Positions 1-6,179 of a stretch of 10,545 bases of DNA are shown here, piece after piece. The stretch covers positions 1 through 10,545 of the forward strand of contig PJAB01002091.1 in assembly GCA_002887195.1 (NCBI GenBank), given 5' to 3'. Both the position numbers and the translations under genes were made by a program. Under the pieces are notes generated by a model that was not told where the DNA came from, made no database searches, and saw nothing but the letters and a program-made list of their open reading frames with translations. The stretch's first letter is position 1; each line of letters begins with the position of its first letter. The DNA is from Chrysochromulina parva. Taxonomy: Eukaryota > Haptophyta > Prymnesiales > Chrysochromulinaceae.

Positions 1-120
1 CAAGTGCTCACTACGGCGCCCTGCCGCAGGCGCTCGCCTGGGTCGCCTTCCTGCCTCCTGCATGCAAGTGCTCACTACGGCGCCCTGCCGCAGGCGCTCG
101 CCTGGGTCGCCTTCCTGCCT
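1..120 (+). repeat. 56-bp tandem direct duplication at a probable intron-exon border
   Basis: Positions 1-56 and 65-120 are the same 56-nt sequence, separated by an 8-nt linker (57-64). Each copy holds a candidate 3' splice site (CTGCCGCAG at 21-29 and 85-93) followed by the same start of coding sequence (encoding ALAWVAFLP). Only the second copy runs on into a long open frame, so the first is probably intronic or a failed exon copy. The first copy touches the window edge, so the repeat may extend or have further copies to the left. Confidence 0.85.
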
Positions 121-393
121 TCGGAGCGACGCGTCACCAGCGTGGTCGAGGTGTCGATCCAAACTCGCGCCGGCCAGCCCACCTTGAATGCATGCTACGA
201 GGGCTGGAGCGCCGCGTTGGGCGTGCGTTACTTTCGTGTCGCCGGGCGGCTCACGGGCGGTTGCACGGGCGGCGCCACGAGCCGCGACGACGAGGCGCAG
301 CGTTCGCACAAGCTGCTCGCATGCAACGTGACGTGCAACCCTGCACAGCTCGTCGGGACCATCCTTTCCGTCGCGCAGCTGGTGGGCGGATAA
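94..393 (+). CDS. 3' terminal exon of an unidentified gene (partial)
   Basis: The frame is open from the acceptor-like CTGCCGCAG ending at 93 to a TAA at 391-393, giving about 99 residues. It starts ALAWVAFLPSERRVTSVVEV and ends TILSVAQLVGG. I recognise no family. The composition is mixed with several cysteines, and there is no clear membrane segment, signal or low-complexity tract. Upstream exons would lie left of the window. The frame choice rests on the open frame plus the acceptor; the upstream splice phase cannot be checked. A shorter or non-coding reading remains possible. Confidence 0.35.
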   Translation, partial: ALAWVAFLPSERRVTSVVEVSIQTRAGQPTLNACYEGWSAALGVRYFRVAGRLTGGCTGGATSRDDEAQRSHKLLACNVTCNPAQLVGTILSVAQLVGG

Positions 394-750
394 TTCGCAA
401 GATAGCTAGAGGGATCTTAGGGTAGACGAGCCTACAGTACCGCTGAACTCGCCACCCTACACACAACGAGTAGATATTTTGTTCACATTTGGTCGTTATG
501 GAAGTTGGAAACTTGGAACTCCCTAAGTCGCCGGCCGTCCGCCGATTCGGTATTCAATCTTATAACATGACATCACCACAGAGGAAGAGACAGACCGTAC
601 ACACACGTATGTACTGCCTTTGGTGGGGGAGCGGCAAATATTGGTAAGCTCTCAGATCGAGTTCCCACGGACGTGGTCTCGATCGTTTCGGTTTCGGCGA
701 GGAATTTACGAACTCGCGCTAAGCTTGGCGGTTACCGGTACCGGTACAAT
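394..750. other. Spacer between two + strand genes
   Basis: This 357-nt stretch is more AT-rich than its surroundings and carries no supportable coding region. It should hold the 3' UTR of the leftmost gene and the promoter and 5' UTR of the next. An acceptor-like CATCACCACAG near 571-581 could mark a 5' UTR intron, but no matching donor is obvious. A short ACCGGTACCGGTAC repeat sits at about 735-748, just before the chosen ATG. No TATA box or polyadenylation signal can be called with confidence. Confidence 0.5.
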
Positions 751-3700
751 ATGATGGTGGCGCGTCCGCCGCGCACCATGGCAACAGCGCCGGCACAGCC
801 AAACACGTCTTTCTCGGCTGCAGCGTCCGCGCCCGAAGACGCCCCCATGCGCTCTCGCAGGCATAGCAGCCATAGCAGGGAAAGAGTCGCCACAAGAAGC
901 AAGCCGAGGGAGTTCCGAGCTGTGCCCGTCTTGCACTACCCGCTCAAGGAGCAGCGCTCGATACATGTGCTGCCTCATCAGGAGGAGCTCAACCCATTCC
1001 AGGACTATCTTCCACTTTCGACGCACGTGGTGCAGCCGGCGACATCGACAGGCGAAGACAGTCCGCGCACAGTTCACATTGGCGCAAGCCCCCTCCGTGC
1101 AACGCTGAGGCCGGCGCCCGTGCCGCGCGAGCGTCCTCGCACAGCCCTCACCCCGTCCGAGCTCGACGCGCTGATGACGGAAATCATCCATCGGCCACCG
1201 CCTCGGCTGGAGGTCGCGCAGTCGGCTCCTCTGCCGCCGTCGGCCAACGAGTTCTACGGCCCGGATATCGACGGCCGCGAGTTGAAGCCCTCTTGGCGGC
1301 GCATACACTCCACCCAGTGGCGAGCACGTGTCGACAAGAACTGGCAGCGCGCCGTCTCGGCCGCGGGCGCGCGAGCTGCACGGCCGTCGACCGCACCTTC
1401 TCGAGCGCGAGCGTCCACGCACTCGTCCAGATTAGGCATGTCCGACTGGACGAACGGCTTCGTGGACGACGAGGACGAGGACGAGTACTACGAGGATAAC
1501 GAAGAGGAGGAGGACGATGGTGTGGAGTCTGCGTCGGATATGGCGAGTGGCGTCGCCTCGGCACCGGCACCGGCGACTCCGATGGCGTCGGCAAGTCCTA
1601 TCCGGCAGTCCGCGCCGGTCCTATCCCTCACAACTGCCGAGGGGCAACCAGATGGCAGCACGAAGAGCGCTGGGGCCCTTTCAAAGCTCCTCAGCCGCAG
1701 CGCCAGCTCCGGTGCCGCCGCCGCCGGCGGCGGCGGCGGCGGCAACGCGGCTGCCGGCGGTGCGGCCGGTGGTGCGACCGGCGGTGGAGGCGGCGGCGGC
1801 GGCTCGTGCGGCGGCAGCGTTGCGGGCGGCGTTGCGGGCGGCAGCGGCGGCGGCGGCGGTCCGTTTCGTCTGAAAGACATGGCCAAGCTGACCGTTTTTG
1901 GGAACGGCAAGGCCAGCAAACTCGCCCGTGAACGCACTGCGAGGGCAGAGGCGTACGCCCAGAAAGCCTTGACGAAGGCGGAGATGGCTGCCACGGCGGC
2001 AGAGGCCTTTGACTCGCGCCACGTGGTGAAGCTGGCTCATACGGTGAAGCTGGAGCGAATGGCGAGCGCGAAGGCGACTGAGGATCGCAACTTGTCGTTC
2101 AACCAAGCGTTGAAGCGGATCCGATCCAACCGGCTTGTGATCCCCGACGCTCCCCCGGAGATGGTGATTGCATCTGATGGCCCCTGATGGCTCTTCATCG
2201 CCTGGGGAAGCCTCTGAAGGCCTCTGATGGCCTCTGATGGACTCCGATTGCCTCCCTCATCAGATCCGGCCGATGGCGGGGATCCCAATCAGGCGGCCGC
2301 CTCCCAAGCCCAGATGGAGTTTGGACCGGAGCATTTGGAAGCCACGTGCTACGTGGTGCGACTCGCAAGAGTTCTGGGATACCGATACGGCGCGCGTCAA
2401 GCGCTTCCATCTCGACTGGGCGAGATTGCTCGCGCTCGGCGTGCCCAAGATGACGCTTCGGCTCGCCGCGCAGGCTCTCAAAGGGAGCTCCGCTACGCCC
2501 CACCCGCAGGCTGCCGATGCGGACGTCTTAAACGACGCGCCCGATGGCAAGGGAAAGCCCAGCGATGCGAAAGGGAAGGAGGCGGCGGCGGCGGCGGAGG
2601 TGGTGGAGGCTGCTTCACAGGCGGAGCTGCAGAAGATGAAGGACGTGCTGTGGACCTTTTCGAGCCTACTGTACAACGTCTTCTCGTTCTACGCGGCCAC
2701 GGGCGGCGACCCTCTTTACATCCAGCTCAACGAGTGGACGCAATTCCTCATGGACTACAATCTGGTGCAGCTGATGGCCTCTGATGGCCTCTGATGGCCT
2801 CTGATGGCCTCTGATGGCCCCGCTACCAGGTGCAACGCGCCTCGAAGCATTGCAAGAAGGCGGATTGCGATCGCATCTTTATCGCCGTCGATGCGGCAGC
2901 CACACGATTCGCCGAAGCGCTCGAAAAGGACCCAAGCGCCGTCGCGAGCGCTGCGGCCGAGAACCCCATCATGACTGTGTCGCCCAAACGCGCCGGGTCG
3001 CCTTCTGGCGCGCGACCAGGATCGCCTTTCAAGAAGGAGGGGCCGTCACATGTTCACAAGAAGAAGTCGCTAGGACGGGTGGACTTCCTGGTGAGGGCGT
3101 CTGATTGCGCTCTAATTGCGTCTCTGATTGGGCCTCTGATTGTAAATCATTGCCACTGAGCTTGCGCCCTGCCTCTTCCACAGACTGCTCTCATCCACTT
3201 GTCGCTTCATCGGTTCGTTCTCTCGAACGAGGAGGTGACCCTTTCGGGGGCGCTGTATCGGTTGGTGAGTCTGATTGGGTCTGATTACACCTCATTGCTC
3301 TCGAACGAGGAGACAACCCTCTCGGGCGCGCTGTATCGGTTGGCGACCGCCTCGGATGGTCCTGAGGCTGGCCCCGAGATCGTCCCCGAGTTTGTACCCC
3401 GAGCGTCCCTACTTGGCAAGTATGGCCTCTGAGCGCGCCATCCCCCCCCCTCCAATTCGGTAGGTGCATCAACTGATCTACAAGCAGGCCGACCCCAGGC
3501 AGCTCTCCGACCCAAACTCCTTTCGGCGGCGTCACTGCTACGGCGGTGCCACCGCGCTCGAGTACAGCCGCACCGGCGAGGACGTCGATCTCGTGCTGCG
3601 AGGTTACGAGGCCCCGTTGCGGTTGGTCTTCAACGCGCTCAACCAGGCCGACTTGGGCGTCGCCGCCACGCTACTCTCGCTCTTCGAGTACATGACCTTC

Positions 3701-4474
3701 TTGCGCACGATCGGCCTCCTCGGGCCCGACGTGACGGAGCGCGGTGCGCGCCCCCGAGATTGAACCGAGATGTACCCCGCGCTTGACTTCGAGCTTGATC
3801 CCGAGCTTGACCCCGAGATGGCCCTCGCAGACGCGCTGCTCTGCTTCGCATGGTCGCGCATGCTCGTCATCGACGGCTGGACCGGCAGGGGGCATGCGAA
3901 GGAGAGCAACCTGCCATTCGAAGGGTTCCTAGAGGCGCTCTGCCGTGTGTCGGCGCTCATGGCGCTGCCGACGGATGCAGAGGTGAACGAGTCTGCTTGC
4001 CTCTTTGATGGCCTCTCTGATGACATCCCTGATGGCCCTCCTCATGACCTCTCTGATGATCTCTTGCACTCGCTCCAGGTGTTCGACGCCGGCTGCACCG
4101 ACGCGTTCGAATACGTGACCAAGATGCGCGAAGCCGACGACGAGGCGTTCCACAAATGGGTCGCGCAGCGCAATGTCGACTGGGGCGCCGAGCCGCGCCA
4201 GCCACTCGCGCGCTGCGTCGCCCATCTTCTGGCCATCCTTTTTGGACGGATGAAATCCGCAATCAACCAGGGCACGATGCCCTCCAAACTCGGCGCCAAG
4301 GCGGGCGCGGAGCCCGAGGACGACAACGACCTCTTGAGGGTGCTCGGCGGCACCGACTTCAAGAACGCCCAGCCGGTGTCGATCTCCTCGGCCGAGATCT
4401 CGATCTGGTTTGCGAGGAATGAGGCGAAGCTTGGGCTGCTAGGGCTCTCGAACACGACCAGGAGTAGTGTTTAA
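751..4474 (+). CDS. Unidentified large protein (~1027 aa), seven exons
   Basis: Exons deduced: 751-2163, 2264-2764, 2830-3090, 3184-3264, 3464-3743, 3831-3982, 4079-4474 (TAA). All joins keep frame; the join at 3743/3831 is phase 1, the rest phase 0. ATG 751 is the first in frame; 754 and 778 (ACCATGG, a good Kozak context) are alternatives, and the open frame upstream of 751 has no ATG. Residues 1-370 are largely disordered: Ser/Arg/Pro-rich, an acidic run (DDEDEDEYYEDNEEEEDDG) near 238-258 and a Gly tract near 323-370. An Ala/Lys/Glu-rich, probably helical stretch follows (371-465). Exons 2-7 look like folded domain(s), with WCDSQEFWDTDTARVKRFHL, PLYIQLNEWTQFLMDYNL, DPNSFRRRHCYGG, ALLCFAWSRMLVIDGW and NLPFEGFLEALCRVSALMAL. 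From memory this order of blocks resembles a family of uncharacterised proteins in flagellated protists; I could not verify that, and no function is claimed. Exon 2 may instead begin at 2309 (acceptor CCCAAG, same phase). Confidence 0.75.
1711..1862 (+). repeat. GGC-rich repeat coding for a polyglycine tract
   Basis: Several GGC/GGT/GGA runs interrupted by Ala, Thr, Ser and Cys codons encode a roughly 48-residue Gly/Ala-rich linker in the unidentified large protein. The same repeat gives poly-Pro/Ala frames on the other strand, which is why long spurious open frames occur there. It separates the acidic N-terminal region from the helical segment, so it is probably a flexible linker and is likely to vary in length between strains. 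Confidence 0.85.
2164..2263 (+). repeat. Intron 1 of the large gene, CTGATGGCCT-type array
   Basis: Donor ATG|GTGATTG and acceptor CTCATCAG|ATCC give a 100-nt, phase-0 intron. Its body repeats TGATGGCCTC-type units, with the degenerate variants TGATGGCTC and TGAAGGCCTC. Several units carry CTGAT, a match to branch-point consensus CTRAY. A second acceptor (CCCAAG ending 2308) would also keep frame and shorten exon 2 by 15 codons. Confidence 0.65.
2765..2829 (+). repeat. Intron 2 of the large gene, near-perfect 10-mer array
   Basis: This 65-nt intron (AATCTG|GTGCAG ... CTACCAG|GTGCAA) is phase 0. About five successive copies of CTGATGGCCT fill nearly all of it between donor and acceptor. The first bases of the intron (GTGCA) are repeated as the first bases of the next exon. 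Confidence 0.8.
3091..3183 (+). repeat. Intron 3 of the large gene, CTGATTGCG-type repeats
   Basis: Donor CTG|GTGAGGG and acceptor CTTCCACAG|ACTG define a 93-nt phase-0 intron. It holds degenerate units CTGATTGCG, CTAATTGCG, CTGATTGGG and CTGATTGTA, each with a CTRAY match, then a pyrimidine-rich tract before the acceptor. Confidence 0.75.
3265..3463 (+). repeat. Intron 4 of the large gene, holding a copy of exon 4's end
   Basis: Donor TTG|GTGAGTC and acceptor TTCGGTAG|GTGCATC give a 199-nt phase-0 intron. Positions 3298-3343 repeat 3220-3265 (the end of exon 4 plus the first intron base) with 5 mismatches in 46 nt, at an offset of 78 nt. In the copy the donor GTGAGT has become GCGACC, so the copy's own 5' splice site is lost. 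Splicing out the whole block joins ...SGALYRL to VHQLIYKQ..., which keeps frame. Confidence 0.75.
3744..3830 (+). repeat. Intron 5 of the large gene, 12-nt repeats
   Basis: An 87-nt phase-1 intron (GAGCGCG|GTGCGCG ... CCCTCGCAG|ACGCG). The join gives ...DVTER-D-ALLCFAWSRM. About three copies of a 12-nt unit like GAGCTTGATCCC fill 3782-3817. This unit differs from the 10-mer found in the other introns. Confidence 0.75.
3983..4078 (+). repeat. Intron 6 of the large gene, stop-free and a multiple of three
   Basis: Donor GCAGAG|GTGAACG and acceptor CGCTCCAG|GTGTTCG give 96 nt with no in-frame stop, so retention would add 32 residues (VNESACLFDGLSDDI...) without breaking the protein. The body carries TGATGGCCTC and TGATGACCTC units like the other introns, which is the main reason to call it an intron. 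Removal joins ALPTDAE to VFDAGCTDAF. Confidence 0.65.
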
Positions 4475-4903
4475 GACTGATGTGTTCTAGAAATCACACA
4501 GACACACATTCACATTAACACAATGACACGTTAACACCATGACGGGTACCGCACGGGGGCGGTTTTAGAAGGGCGACATCCGAGACATGCCCATCAATGC
4601 CCATGGGTCAAATCTGAAATCAAACCGCCGTTCTGACAGAGCGCGCGCCTCTAAAAGTGTACCGTGATTTGGAGTTGACTCGTGCGAGACTTTCGGAAAT
4701 AATTTCCCAAAGACGCCGCTCTCAGGAGCACAGGTGCGACGACCAGGCGTTTCGTGAGAAAAAAACGGGTTCACACGCGTCAAGATTTGGAGGAGGTCCG
4801 CGGAAAAAACAATTCCCTGTGCTGTACAGCTGTCGCCACCGTGGAGTGCGGTTGGCTGGCCCGCTCCGGACGGATCGGGACGCGCCAGGGGCTCGCAACC
4901 TAG
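4475..4903. other. Spacer between the large gene and the 155-aa gene
   Basis: This 429-nt stretch should hold the 3' UTR of the large gene and the promoter of the next + strand gene. The first 70 nt are rich in CACA/ACAC and AACAC words. The second half has scattered A-rich words (GAGAAAAAAACGG, GGAAAAAACAA). Overlapping open frames here show no convincing protein features. No promoter element or polyadenylation signal can be called. Confidence 0.45.
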
Positions 4904-5371
4904 ATGAGCGGCGGCAAGAGCAGCAAAAAGTCAGCCAAGTCGCAGCGGACTCAGGAGCATCGGGGAAGGGAGGTGGACGACGTGCGGAAAAAGTCTCTCG
5001 AAGACGGCAGCCTGACGGCACGCGCGGATCTGGACGTGGGTGACACCTCGAAGGTGAAGGGACACCTTGAGGACGAACGGTACGATGTTGTCGTCTACAT
5101 TGGCACAATGCTCAACCCGGGCCGTGCGCTGGCGAAGGCCAATCCTGAGGATCGAGAATTCTCGACGGACGAGGAGGTGGCGCAGATCAAGGTGGGAGAT
5201 GGGGTGCGGATATGCGACGGCGTCGAGCGCTTCTGGACGCGCGTGTATGCGACTGAGGACGACCTGCTCATGGCGCAGGTGGGCAGCCAGCTCACCTCCG
5301 GCCGATGGGCGCTGGGCGAGCGGGTCTGCTTCCTTAAAAAGTACGTATACGCAGTCGAGCTGAGCTGCTGA
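4904..5371 (+). CDS. Unidentified 155-aa protein with a small beta-rich C-terminal domain
   Basis: A single open frame from ATG 4904 to TGA 5369-5371, with no intron needed. Residues 1-50 are charged and probably disordered (MSGGKSSKKSAKSQRTQEHR). The rest looks folded: a strand YDVVVYIGTML, then EEVAQIKVGDGVRICDGVER, FWTRVYATEDDLLMAQVGSQ and LGERVCFLKKYVYAVELSC. The order 'VGDGVRI..GVERFWTRV...D.L.A.V...L....LGERVCFLKKYVYAV' recalls small barrel-like domains in DUF2314-type proteins, in which an ERFWV motif is followed by a glycine-aspartate turn. That is recall and a weak match. No transmembrane segment or signal peptide is visible. The gene is transcribed towards CDC23. An antisense frame of 235 codons overlaps it but has no protein-like features. 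Confidence 0.65.
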   Translation: MSGGKSSKKSAKSQRTQEHRGREVDDVRKKSLEDGSLTARADLDVGDTSKVKGHLEDERYDVVVYIGTMLNPGRALAKANPEDREFSTDEEVAQIKVGDGVRICDGVERFWTRVYATEDDLLMAQVGSQLTSGRWALGERVCFLKKYVYAVELSC

Positions 5372-6179
5372 CGAAACTTGTATGGATGGCAAGGGCGCAA
5401 CGTTGCGCATGACACCCAGCATGAGCGCAACGGGCTCTTCTCGATGGTCACGAAAGCTGACGGATGACGAAACGGACGGATGGATCGAGGTGGCCTCGCC
5501 GGCTGCCTCCGCGGGCGAGGCTTGTAGCTGAGCCGCGCTGGAGGATTTGTAGACAGGTAGACACTTAGCGGCAGCGGTGCAGGTGGATCTCAGGTGGATC
5601 TCTTGCCCTTTCGTTGGGGCTATTGAATGAGTCCACACAGATACAGATATGGATGATGGTGGTGCAGATCGACGCTTCGACTGGCCCGTCTAAGCGTCCT
5701 TCTCGCCGAGATTGAGGTGCAGATCGACGGCCCGTCTAAGCGTCCTTCTCGCCGATACGTACGTGCATCCGGCGATGCGGCTATGGGCGAACCTGGCTTC
5801 ACGTAGAGATTAAGCATGACGCGTCGCAGCTCCTCCTCCTGTTGCGCCAATAATCCGTTAGGAACGCAAAACAATCGATAGTACATGGTTGGACACTCAT
5901 GAATCACAAAAGAACACAATCACCAACCCGACCCGCACCCCGGTCCCCCGGAGCGGTGCTGGTACGGTCGACTCGGCTACATTGTAGAGGAGGTACGAAT
6001 GGTCAAAGCCGTAGCGGCCAAGACCGCCAAGTCGGAGATCACGGGAGATCACGGGAGATCACCGATCTCTGATTCCGCCCAGGCCCAGGCCCGATCTCTG
6101 CTCCGCTCCCCGGCACACCTCCCGACATGCGGCAGCTGATCCACCCCGAAACAGCCTGCTTCGGGGTCCGAACTGGTCA
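5372..6179. other. Spacer between convergent genes
   Basis: These 808 nt lie between the stop of the 155-aa gene (+) and the stop of CDC23 (-), so both 3' UTRs fall here. A minus-strand frame of 99 codons (5620-5919) lacks family resemblance and includes the tandem repeat below, so I do not call it. Also seen is a three-fold CGGGAGATCA-like repeat near 6038-6065. No RNA gene or terminator-like structure was recognised. Confidence 0.5.
5661..5754 (+). repeat. Imperfect tandem duplication in the convergent spacer
   Basis: The segment GGTGCAGATCGACG followed by GGCCCGTCTAAGCGTCCTT and CTCGCCGA occurs at about 5661-5709 and again at 5716-5754. The first copy has roughly nine extra bases (around 5675-5683) in the middle. 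It is a further local duplication of the kind seen in the introns, here without coding sequence. Confidence 0.8.

Noticed and set aside
673..750. Upstream extension of the large gene's frame
   Set aside because: The frame is open but has no ATG before 751 (the frame's first codon is GTG), and GTG starts are not expected in a eukaryotic nuclear gene.
1488..1994. Minus-strand frames rich in poly-Pro and poly-Ala opposite the Gly tract
   Set aside because: These are shadows of the GGC repeat in the + strand exon; their openness is explained by GC-rich repeat composition.
4931..5638. Minus-strand open frame of 235 codons over the 155-aa gene
   Set aside because: The + strand frame has a clean ATG, a strand-like C-terminal domain and a sensible stop; the antisense product shows no protein-like pattern and runs through spacer DNA.
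5620..5919. Minus-strand open frame of 99 codons in the convergent spacer
   Set aside because: No recognisable features, and it includes a tandem DNA duplication; nothing supports it over 3' UTR sequence.
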